Source of the DNA: Leucobacter luti
GTDB lineage: Bacteria > Actinomycetota > Actinomycetes > Actinomycetales > Microbacteriaceae
DNA length: 64,000 nt
NCBI RefSeq assembly: GCF_019464495.1
Contig: NZ_CP080492.1
Coordinates: forward strand, 2,356,001-2,420,000
Direction: 5' to 3'
Position numbers and translations under genes: made by a program. Each line of letters opens with the position of its first letter. The first letter of the stretch is position 1. This document shows, one piece after another, positions 18,909-25,971 of this stretch. The notes under the pieces were generated by a model. That model saw nothing but the letters and a program-made list of their open reading frames with translations. It ran no database searches and was not told where the DNA came from.

Positions 18909-19597
18909 TTCCGATCATCGAGCTCAACGCCGTCGAACGGTCCTATGGCGAGCCACCTGTGCGCGCATGTGCTGGGGTCGATCTCGTGGTGCAGGAGGGC
19001 GAACTTGTTGCAATCGTCGGGCCGAGCGGCTCTGGCAAGTCAACCCTCTTGAACCTCATTGGCACGCTGGATCGGCCTACCGCTGGCACCGCGAGAATCG
19101 GTGGCGCCGATGTCCAAACGCTCAGTGACCAGGAGCTCTCCGCACTGCGGGCGCATCGCATTGGCTTCGTCTTCCAACAGTTTCATCTCAGCGACGGCGT
19201 CACCGCGGTCGACAACGTTGCTGATGGCTTGCTCTACCTCGGTGAGCCTCGGAGCGCGCGTCGAAGTCGTGCCCGGAAAGCGCTCGACCGGGTGGGCTTG
19301 GGGCACAGACACGACCACAAACCGCACCAACTCTCTGGTGGTGAGCGTCAGCGTGTGGCGATCGCGCGCGCGATTGTCGGTGACCCCCTCCTACTCCTCG
19401 CGGACGAACCGACGGGAAATCTGGATTCCCAATCGGGAATGGCCATCGTGAAGCTCTTGGAGTTGCTGAATCGGCAAGGCACCACGGTCGTCGTGATTAC
19501 ACATGATGTCGAGCTGGCCAAGAAGTTTCCCCGCCAGATCACCATTAAAGATGGGCGAATCGTCGATGATTCTTCCCGGGTGGGAGTGCACACATGA
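18905..19597 (+). CDS. ABC transporter ATP-binding protein, MacB/LolD type
   Basis: 230 residues. Walker A is GPSGSGKSTLL at about 39-49, the Q-loop is FVFQQFHL near 90, the signature is LSGGERQRVA near 140, and Walker B is LLLADEPTG near 160. Overlaps of 4 nt with the adaptor upstream and the permease downstream show a tightly coupled operon. It powers a mechanotransmission-type exporter rather than classic transport through the membrane domain. Confidence 0.93.
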   Translation: MIPIIELNAVERSYGEPPVRACAGVDLVVQEGELVAIVGPSGSGKSTLLNLIGTLDRPTAGTARIGGADVQTLSDQELSALRAHRIGFVFQQFHLSDGVTAVDNVADGLLYLGEPRSARRSRARKALDRVGLGHRHDHKPHQLSGGERQRVAIARAIVGDPLLLLADEPTGNLDSQSGMAIVKLLELLNRQGTTVVVITHDVELAKKFPRQITIKDGRIVDDSSRVGVHT

Positions 19598-20793
19598 AAA
19601 CGATGACCGGAGTACGTTTGCGCTCACGGTTGCGGTTCTCGGATATTGTCCATCTCGGCGGTTCCGGGTTACGCACCCGTCCTCTGCGAGCAGTCTTGTC
19701 TGCGCTCGGGATCGCTATCGGGATCGGAGCGATGATCGCTGTCGTGGGAATTTCCACGTCGAGTCAGGCACAGCTCAATGCTCAGCTCGATGCACTGGGC
19801 ACGAACCTTCTGACTGCTGAGGCGAACACCAGCATGTTTGGAGACGAGACACAGCTTCCACCCAGCACGATACCGAAGGCACGTCAGATGGACGGTGCAG
19901 AGAGCGCAAGCGGGACTGCGAAGCTGAACGTGAACGTCTATCGCAGCGAACTCGTCAACGAATCTGAGACTGGTGGGATTTCGGTACTCGCGACGGATCT
20001 CGACCTGCTCGATGTGACCGCGACGGAGATGGACACCGGGTCATGGCTGAACTCTTCCACCGCTGCGTACCCGGCGGTCGTTCTGGGGGCCGACACGGCC
20101 ACGAGTTTGGGAATACATACCGTTGGTAGTCAAGTCTGGTTGGGTGGGCAGTATTTCACTGTCGTGGGAATCCTTGCCGCGTCGCCTTTGGCTCCCGAGC
20201 TGGATCTCGCGGCGCTCATCGGCCTGGATATAGCAACGTCGATGTTCGAATTTGATGGCAGTCCATCCACGGTGTATCAACGAGTCGACGAGCAGCTTGT
20301 CGATCAGGTACGCGACCTGCTGCCAGCATCAGTGAACCCACAAGCGCCAGAGGAAGTGGCAGTCTCTCGCCCATCGGATGCACTCGCAGCCAAGTTCGCT
20401 GCAGATCAAGCCTTCACTGGCCTGTTGGTTGGGTTGGGATCAATCGCCCTGCTCGTGGGGGGCATTGGGGTGGCGAACACGATGATCATTTCCGTGCTTG
20501 AGCGGCGGCGTGAGATCGGCTTGCGCCGTGCTCTGGGGGCGACTCGAGCACACATTCGTCGGCAATTCCTCTCTGAAGCGCTGCTGCTTTCAGCCCTCGG
20601 CGGAGTAATGGGGTCGGTACTGGGCGCCCTCGTTGTCGCAGTAGTCGGGGCCCTCAACGGCTGGCCCTTTTCTGTACCGCCAGGGCTTTTTGGGGCAGCG
20701 ATAGGAAGCACCCTGGGCATTGGGGCGGTTGCTGGTCTGTACCCGGCCGCGCGCGCAGCGCGAACACCGCCCACGGCGGCGCTGAGTATCTGA
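19594..20793 (+). CDS. MacB/FtsX-type ABC permease
   Basis: 399 residues. TM1 is near 32-52, followed by a large extracytoplasmic MacB_PCD domain (about 53-265), then three C-terminal TMs (about 275-300, 325-350, 360-385). IGVANTMIISVLERRREIGL then LRRALGATRAHIRRQF is the coupling-helix region typical of the family. It completes the lipoprotein-HlyD-ATPase-permease operon, probably for export of or resistance to a peptide or envelope-active compound. Confidence 0.92.
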   Translation: MKTMTGVRLRSRLRFSDIVHLGGSGLRTRPLRAVLSALGIAIGIGAMIAVVGISTSSQAQLNAQLDALGTNLLTAEANTSMFGDETQLPPSTIPKARQMDGAESASGTAKLNVNVYRSELVNESETGGISVLATDLDLLDVTATEMDTGSWLNSSTAAYPAVVLGADTATSLGIHTVGSQVWLGGQYFTVVGILAASPLAPELDLAALIGLDIATSMFEFDGSPSTVYQRVDEQLVDQVRDLLPASVNPQAPEEVAVSRPSDALAAKFAADQAFTGLLVGLGSIALLVGGIGVANTMIISVLERRREIGLRRALGATRAHIRRQFLSEALLLSALGGVMGSVLGALVVAVVGALNGWPFSVPPGLFGAAIGSTLGIGAVAGLYPAARAARTPPTAALSI

Positions 20794-20806
20794 CGCCAAC
20801 GCTCAA

Positions 20807-20848
20807 CCTGGGGCTGGTCCGCACCGATGGGTGCGGACCAGCCCCAGG
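20807..20848. terminator. Perfect 19-bp hairpin after the efflux operon
   Basis: The arms 20807-20825 and 20830-20848 are fully complementary with a GATG loop, and the stem contains GGGGCTGGTCCGCACC. It lies 14 nt after the permease stop. There is no strong T tract on the plus strand, so efficiency is uncertain, but it could end transcription in both directions. Confidence 0.7.
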
Positions 20849-20879
20849 TCGTTGACCGCACGCAGGCGGCCGGGGACCA

Positions 20880-21392
20880 CCGGGTCTCACTCGTGGTGAG
20901 CGTCCCGCGGACTACCACGTCTGTGCGCCCGCCGACCCACACGTGACCGTCACGCTGTGCGATATAGACCCTGCCTTGACGGTTCATCGCGGTGCCTTGA
21001 GCGGCGATGAATGGTGCGTGGGCTCGCTGAGTGGAAATCAGCCGTTCGGCCGCCGCAGCGTTCAGGCGCCCCGTAACAGGATCTTCACGAAGCGGCTCGT
21101 TCCCCTCGGTAAAGAACGCGCCTACCTCGAATGCTGTCTCTGAGGGTTCGCTCTGCGGAGCGATGACTCCGATATCCCACCGGCCAGGATGGCGAGAAGC
21201 GTCGGGTTGCAGAGCGAGAACCGCTGCAGAGGTGTCGAGCAGGACCCCGACCCAACCGGGACCGTTGTCGAGCCACTCTGCGTCAACAACGTGCTGGGGG
21301 TCGACGCCCAGAATATCCGTGATGGCAGCCCTTGTTGCCGGGTTTACCGGGCCCGAGCGGGTTCGCGGTGGCGTTCGGAAGGACAGGAGATC
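20880..21392 (-). pseudogene. 5'-truncated PhzF-family epimerase/isomerase gene
   Basis: The minus strand reads DLLSFRTPPRTRSGPV, then VDAEWLDNGPGWVGVLL, FEVGAFFTEGN, EDPVTGRLNAA and AAQGTAMNRQGRVYIAQ, ending WVGGRTDVVVRGTL. These are the C-terminal two-thirds motifs of PhzF-like proteins, including EDPVTG. An in-frame TGA sits two codons upstream of DLLSF and the N-terminal portion, including the usual catalytic Glu region, is missing. The normal stop is also lost, with the frame running on into the neighbour hairpin. Limits are approximate. Confidence 0.8.
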
Positions 21393-21512
21393 ATTTCACG
21401 GCAAGGCCACGCCGGGATGAAGCCGCGGTTGTGACGTGCCGCGGCCAGTGTTTACGCCCTCGTTATCACAGACAGATCAGGATGAAAGTACGGAGATATT
21501 CGGAGGAGCGCC

Positions 21513-21956
21513 ATGACAAGACCGATTGCACGAACTGACCTGCGGAGTGGCCTCGATGGCCTTGTCCGGGGAGCGGTATCCACTCGAGCACATTCGCCAG
21601 GTGAGTCTTCGCAACCCGTTGAAGCGTATGCCGCGTACTTGGCGTGGCTGCAGAGACAAGCCTTGCCTGATCGCGCTCGCTGCCTGAGCAAACTCTCACC
21701 TCAACGTGTAGCAGACTCTTTGCTGTCTGCATGCCTCGGAGCAGCAGGCGACTTCGGAAGACCCGCGAGTCAGAAGGTGTTCCCGAAAGGCACACTCATC
21801 GCACAGAGGGAGAGGGAACGCTATCGTCCTTCACCCGAGTTGAGCCCTGAGTGCTTGTTTGAGTCGCGAGTATCTTTTCCTTGCAGCATCAGGCTTCAGG
21901 CCGAGCGTGGCGCCCGCCTCCACGATGCTGAACCCTTCCCACGCGACCAGAAGTAG
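21513..21956 (+). CDS. Uncertain ORF, unknown
   Basis: 147 codons with an excellent GGAGGA 7 nt before the ATG, which is the only reason to list it. The product is recognisable as nothing known, and its last 126 nt run antisense through the end of the sigma-factor gene. Only the first 40 or so residues look protein-like, so it may be a 5' fragment of a lost gene. Confidence 0.2.
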   Translation: MTRPIARTDLRSGLDGLVRGAVSTRAHSPGESSQPVEAYAAYLAWLQRQALPDRARCLSKLSPQRVADSLLSACLGAAGDFGRPASQKVFPKGTLIAQRERERYRPSPELSPECLFESRVSFPCSIRLQAERGARLHDAEPFPRDQK

Positions 21957-22337
21957 GAGCTCCTGATCCTTCCCCCCGAGACGCCCGATTGCGTCGGCGA
22001 GGAGTGGATCCTCAGGAATAGCAGCGTACTGTTCAGAACCCTTGAGCTCAGCCTTCAACCGATCAGCAATCTCATTGTTCCGGATCCGGCCACGCCGAGT
22101 ACGGGCCAGTACATGACGCGCAATTCCGAACACGTATTGCCGAAAGCGGATGGGGTCAGAAGGAATCTTCTGGGGAGAACGGAGGACCTCGACGAGCGTG
22201 TCTCCTGCTGCGTCCGAGGCATCGTCCAAATTGCCCAGCCGCCGATTGAAGTACCCCACGAGTTCTGGCACCATTCGCGCCAGGGAGTCTTTCAAGGTGT
22301 CAGTATCGGAGACGCTCTGGAATGTGGCGCGTTTCAC
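21831..22337 (-). CDS. ECF-type RNA polymerase sigma factor
   Basis: 168 residues from a GTG at 22337 with AAGGAA about 5 nt upstream. Region 2 is at about 20-75 (LVGYFNRRLGNLDDASDAAG, TLVEVLRSP), and region 4 is at about 110-165 (LLLLVAWEGFSIVEAGATLG, then ARKRYSRLKQALRA). The GTGA overlap couples it to the upstream membrane protein gene. Longer upstream frames encode the antisense of that gene and are discarded. Confidence 0.85.
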   Translation of the reverse strand: MKRATFQSVSDTDTLKDSLARMVPELVGYFNRRLGNLDDASDAAGDTLVEVLRSPQKIPSDPIRFRQYVFGIARHVLARTRRGRIRNNEIADRLKAELKGSEQYAAIPEDPLLADAIGRLGGKDQELLLLVAWEGFSIVEAGATLGLKPDAARKRYSRLKQALRAQLG

Positions 22338-23203
22338 GAATTTCCTTCTTCCGGAACGACCACACGTGCGCCTGTCAATATGTCTCCGGTGACTACCGAG
22401 TAGTCTTTTCCATCTGAGAATTCGCTCCACTCGTGGTAGGTGGCAAAAGCCTGCGCAGCTTCGTAGTCCCCAGTTGCAATGAGGCGCCCCCACTCGTGCA
22501 TTTGCTCCAGATAAGCTCCACGCGTACTTGCCGCTTCAGCCGGCCAATCAGCTGATTGACTGAGCACAAGTCCCGCTTTGCTCATCATCGCCCCATCCTT
22601 GCGGTTGTAGGCGTCGAACCAGGCCGTGAGCCACTCGCGTCTCGCCTGGTTCTCAAGCATGATGTCGATGACGAGGCTTTCAGCCTGCACTTGCCCATTC
22701 CCGCCCAGGTCATTTGAGGCAATGTACGCGTCTTGATCAAATCTGCTGAAGAAGTGGGCCAGCGCATCGTCCCAAGTCACACCATCTGGCAGTGCGATAT
22801 CTCTGGGCGCACGAGAAGCAATGTACTGGTCGAGGTCACTGGCACCCATGTCAATCCACTCCGCCCCCGGCGCCCCTTCACTGCCGGGGTCAAAGACGCC
22901 CTCGTCAGATTCACCGCCCGGTCCATCGACTGAGGGTTGGAGCTGTTGCTCCTCGCTCGCATTGATTCGTCCGGTCTGGGCCTGAAACACAACGTTTGCG
23001 ACAGCTGCGGACGGCACGCCAAGCGCAACTACCGCAGCGAACGATCCGATAAGTCCAATACGGATTCGCTTTTGACGAGTCCGAGCTTCACCCTCGGCGC
23101 GACTCACCAGTTGTCGACATGTACTCTCACTAATCTCTGGAGTGACTCGTGCCTGTCGCTTCAATCTTGCGTCAAAATCCGCAGCGTCTTGCTGTAAATT
23201 CAT
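22334..23203 (-). CDS. Single-pass membrane protein co-encoded with the sigma factor (candidate anti-sigma)
   Basis: 289 residues: a cytoplasmic N-terminal part of about 45 residues containing a single Cys and no zinc-binding H-x3-C-x2-C, one TM (about 48-70), then a mostly acidic extracytoplasmic domain of 215 residues. GGGAGCGAG lies before the ATG. By position it should be the cognate regulator of the sigma factor, but it precedes the sigma gene, the reverse of the common order. The extracytoplasmic domain matches no family I recognise. Confidence 0.65.
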   Translation of the reverse strand: MNLQQDAADFDARLKRQARVTPEISESTCRQLVSRAEGEARTRQKRIRIGLIGSFAAVVALGVPSAAVANVVFQAQTGRINASEEQQLQPSVDGPGGESDEGVFDPGSEGAPGAEWIDMGASDLDQYIASRAPRDIALPDGVTWDDALAHFFSRFDQDAYIASNDLGGNGQVQAESLVIDIMLENQARREWLTAWFDAYNRKDGAMMSKAGLVLSQSADWPAEAASTRGAYLEQMHEWGRLIATGDYEAAQAFATYHEWSEFSDGKDYSVVTGDILTGARVVVPEEGNS

Positions 23204-23619
23204 GGCTTCTCGCTCCCGGTTACGTGTTATCTAGTACCTGTGCCGACTGGGCGAGAACGTGACAAATGAAATACAAAATCTATCAATGTGACGTACATAT
23301 GATTCGGCCCGGACTGAATGTCAGGCGGCCACAACTCGTTCGGAGCAGCTGTGAACTCGTAGTTGCCGAGACCGTCCTGCGCAGGTGCGCAGGGACCCTT
23401 CCACCTGCCCCGCGCCAGCTTCAACCCAACAAACACTGACGCTACGGCTGAGCATCTTGGTAGGTCCGCCAAGCAGTTCGATCGGTCATCGGGTCACCTG
23501 CATCGCGGGAGTGATCAGCGAGGAAGCCGTCCTCAAGCTTGGGGTCCGCGGCTTGGACACCAACCCTTTGCCGTGCCGACGGCGATGTCGTCCACAAACG
23601 GAGCGGTTCGAGTGTGGCC
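23204..23619. other. Intergenic region, no gene seen
   Basis: 416 nt between divergent genes. The part next to the membrane protein gene (about 23250-23300) is AT-rich and probably carries its promoter. I saw no convincing coding frame or known regulatory motif in the rest. Confidence 0.4.
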
Positions 23620-23919
23620 ATGAAGCTCGTCTCAATCTTTGGAATTGCGGATGCGCGACGAATCCTCTCGGCAATCGGTCAGTCCTACAAACATTCTCAG
23701 CAAGTCCACTCAACCGAACGGCGCTTCCTGCTTCGCGCCGTTCCTGGGGTGGTGGTCGGTGGAATCATTGCAGCGGGCGCACTGTCGAGTGCGAGCGCGT
23801 CCGCACATTCCCGTCCTGCAACACCTGTCGAATGGGTTACAGGCGAGAGCGCAGCCCCAATCACTGCTGTGGCAAAGCAGTCAACAGAGATGCAAGAACT
23901 TGCAGCACGGCTCATCTGA
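23620..23919 (+). CDS. Short exported protein, possibly truncated
   Basis: 99 residues from the ATG at 23620: a basic N-terminal part of about 40 residues, a hydrophobic segment with Ala-x-Ala (AAGALSSASASAHS) resembling a signal peptide, then about 35 residues. The frame continues sensibly past the TGA at 23917 as QGFARFPRYNVVASVGAES, so TGA may replace an original Trp codon. The start site is weak and no family is recognised. Confidence 0.35.
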   Translation: MKLVSIFGIADARRILSAIGQSYKHSQQVHSTERRFLLRAVPGVVVGGIIAAGALSSASASAHSRPATPVEWVTGESAAPITAVAKQSTEMQELAARLI

Positions 23920-24141
23920 CAAGGCTTCGCTCGCTTCCCCCGCTACAACGTTGTAGCATCCGTCGGCGCTGAGTCTGTGGTGTTCTGACGCTCGATGACG
24001 AGATCCAGAAACGACTCGCACTGATCCGGTCGCTTGCGTCGAAGCCTCCAAACGCTGTCGTACTAGGCCAGAGCGGTGAGGAGACGGTGAGTGTTGGTCA
24101 GCTGAGGCCCGTGGGCGTGGCCGCTGCGCGAGGGAGCTACG

Positions 24142-24294
24142 ATGACTGGACAGCTTGTGGTGCGGGCTTCTGCCCGGTCTGTGCCGGCGGATGTGGGGCA
24201 ACCTGGCCCGGATACGTTCCTCGCGTATGGACTTGCTGCGTGGGCGTGCTCGCCACCTGTGGAGTCTTCAACTAGTCAGGGAGTTCGGCGGTGA
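24142..24294 (+). CDS. Small ORF of 50 codons, coupled to next gene
   Basis: Begins MTGQLVVRASARS with GAGGGAG 7 nt before the ATG, and stops with a TGA that overlaps the GTG start of the following membrane protein gene (GTGA). The ribosome site plus exact overlap suggests it is translated and couples downstream expression. It has one Cys, no membrane segment and no recognised family; it could be a leader peptide rather than a functional protein. Confidence 0.5.
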   Translation: MTGQLVVRASARSVPADVGQPGPDTFLAYGLAAWACSPPVESSTSQGVRR

Positions 24295-24653
24295 CCGCAC
24301 AAGAGTCAGTTGAGATTCGGCTTCAGGCTCTTGCGCCTGAAGATCGGAAAGAGATTCTGGATTCAGTGCAGCTCGGCCATGCCGTCAGCCGGGCCGAGCT
24401 CGCTCCGCTCGCGTTGGAATACGCCGATTCCTGGAAGCGCGGAGGGGGTCCGCGGCTGTACCGCAAGTGGTACTACTGGGTCGGTTCGATCGTCGCCGTA
24501 GTCGCGTTGTATTGGATCACTGGCTGGATCGCCGCGACTCTTCTCGCTGTGGTGATGTTCGTGGGGCCCTCGCTCATGCGGGACCGAGTCACCGCCGCTC
24601 GGCGAGCTGTTGAAGCGAATCAACAGTACTTAGAGGACACCGACAAGTTGTAG
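24291..24653 (+). CDS. Small membrane protein, unknown
   Basis: 120 residues from GTG. The N-terminal half is helical and polar (EIRLQALAPEDRKEILDSVQ). Two closely spaced hydrophobic segments at about 60-76 and 78-96 follow, then a charged tail. The helical start resembles regulatory or scaffold domains but no family is certain. It is translationally coupled to the 50-codon ORF before it. Confidence 0.55.
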   Translation: MTAQESVEIRLQALAPEDRKEILDSVQLGHAVSRAELAPLALEYADSWKRGGGPRLYRKWYYWVGSIVAVVALYWITGWIAATLLAVVMFVGPSLMRDRVTAARRAVEANQQYLEDTDKL

Positions 24654-25119
24654 CTCTGCCGTGGGAAGCAGCGACAGGCGATGCGCGCACAAGGCCTCTG
24701 TCTGGTGCGGTCGTCGCCTGGCGCTCGCCCATTCGCTGCACGGGCTTCCGCTTCAACTGCAACGAAATTGATCGCGAGTTGTTTCTGCCTCATAGTGAGT
24801 TCGGCTGCGGGGCTACTGTTCTGTCTCGAGAACCTTGAGCTCCTCGACCTCTTCGTGTGTTCTCGAGCTCGCAGCTTCGTGCTCAGTGAGCTCAGCCATG
24901 AGCGCACGTGCCCGCAATGCAGACCCTGGGGCCCCCGATCAGAACAAGCGACCCATCGGGGCGCTGAGAAATGGTGATCGGAACAATCTGCATCTCAGTT
25001 TGCCCAAACGAATCGCGGGGGAGACTCACCTGGTCGTCGACGGCGGCACGCTACCGCTGCAGAATAGCGAGAGATTCGATCTCCAGTGCAGCAGACCGGA
25101 TCATCTGCGTACAAACGAC
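24654..25119. other. Spacer with tiny overlapping minus-strand frames
   Basis: Two tiny minus-strand ORFs look protein-like. One runs from 25029 or 24993 to 24892 and includes MQIVPITISQRPDGSLVLIG; the other, 24899-24813, begins MAELTEHEAASSRTHEEVEE. They overlap by 8 nt. Neither is recognisable, and the only support is their amphipathic composition. They may be remnants of element genes next to the tRNA. Confidence 0.25.
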
Positions 25120-25151
25120 GAATCCCCCGCCGCTTTCGCGACGGGGGATTC
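25120..25151 (-). terminator. Hairpin downstream of tRNA-Arg
   Basis: GAATCCCCCG (25120-25129) pairs perfectly with CGGGGGATTC (25142-25151) around a 12-nt loop. It starts 11 nt beyond the mature 3' end of the tRNA and is followed on the minus strand by GTCGTTTGT. It probably terminates the tRNA transcript. Confidence 0.75.
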
Positions 25152-25161
25152 AGATACTGTG

Positions 25162-25235
25162 TGCGCCCCGAGGGATTCGAACCCCCGACCTTCTGATCCG
25201 TAGTCAGATGCTCTATCCAGCTGAGCTAGGGGCGC
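25162..25235 (-). tRNA. tRNA-Arg(ACG)
   Basis: 74 nt that fold as a cloverleaf: acceptor GCGCCCC/GGGGCGC, D-arm GCTC/GAGC with AGCTGGATA loop, anticodon stem TCTGA/TCAGA around CTACGGA (anticodon ACG), five-base variable region, and T-arm GGGGG/CCCTC with TTCGAAT. The discriminator is A. CCA is not encoded (CAC follows). The 3' end points left, toward the accessory region. Confidence 0.97.
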
Positions 25236-25358
25236 CCGTTGGTTTCCCAACTAGAAAGACATTACACGAGCGGATTCGAAAACGAAAATTCGGGCGGGGA
25301 TCCCGGGCGTGTGCGGAACGCACCCACCAGCAGAGGTGAGCACGGTACCCTGGTCCTC

Positions 25359-25925
25359 GTGCCTGAAAACCCCAGTACGTCCGCCAGCTCGCAACCAACG
25401 CCGAACTCTGCGGCGCTTCAGCGCGCTGAGTCGCTGATCCTCGAGGTTCCTGATTACCCCGCAGCCGGGATCCTGTTCCGCGACATCACGCCGTTGCTCG
25501 CGGACGGCCCAGCATTCCGCGCCACGGTCGATGCACTGATCGCACCCTTCGCGGGCACCTTCGATGTTGTTGCCGGGTTGGAAGCCCGCGGCTTCTTGTT
25601 CGCCAGCGCCGCCGCATACGCGAGCGGTGCCGGGCTCATGCCAGTCCGCAAGGCAGGCAAACTGCCCCGACCTGCCGCGCAGGTTGACTACGCACTCGAG
25701 TACGGCGTCGCCGTTGTCGAAGCGCACGATGATTTCCCTCGCGGATCCCGGGTGCTCCTGATCGACGACGTACTCGCCACCGGCGGCACTCTCATCGCAG
25801 CGCACGCGCTGATGCGCGAACTGGGATACGAGGTCGCAGGGACCTCGGTGCTGTTCGAGATCGAAGATCTCGGCGGCCGTGCAGCGCTCAACGACCCGCA
25901 GCTCCACACCGTCTTCCACAGCTAG
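25359..25925 (+). CDS. apt: Adenine phosphoribosyltransferase
   Basis: 188 residues. Purine salvage: adenine plus PRPP to AMP in the cytoplasm. Motifs: VPDYPAAGILFRDITPLLAD near 35-54, GLEARGFLF near 82, and the PRPP-binding VLLIDDVLATGGTL near 140. The GTG at 25359 is preceded by TACCCT at about -14, a leaderless-type promoter, and no ribosome site is seen. The frame is open further left into the tRNA flank but is not conserved in character there. Confidence 0.93.
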   Translation: MPENPSTSASSQPTPNSAALQRAESLILEVPDYPAAGILFRDITPLLADGPAFRATVDALIAPFAGTFDVVAGLEARGFLFASAAAYASGAGLMPVRKAGKLPRPAAQVDYALEYGVAVVEAHDDFPRGSRVLLIDDVLATGGTLIAAHALMRELGYEVAGTSVLFEIEDLGGRAALNDPQLHTVFHS

Positions 25926-25971
25926 CGGATCTGGTCCGAGGTCTGGCACAGGTTCGGGGGGAACCAGCACT

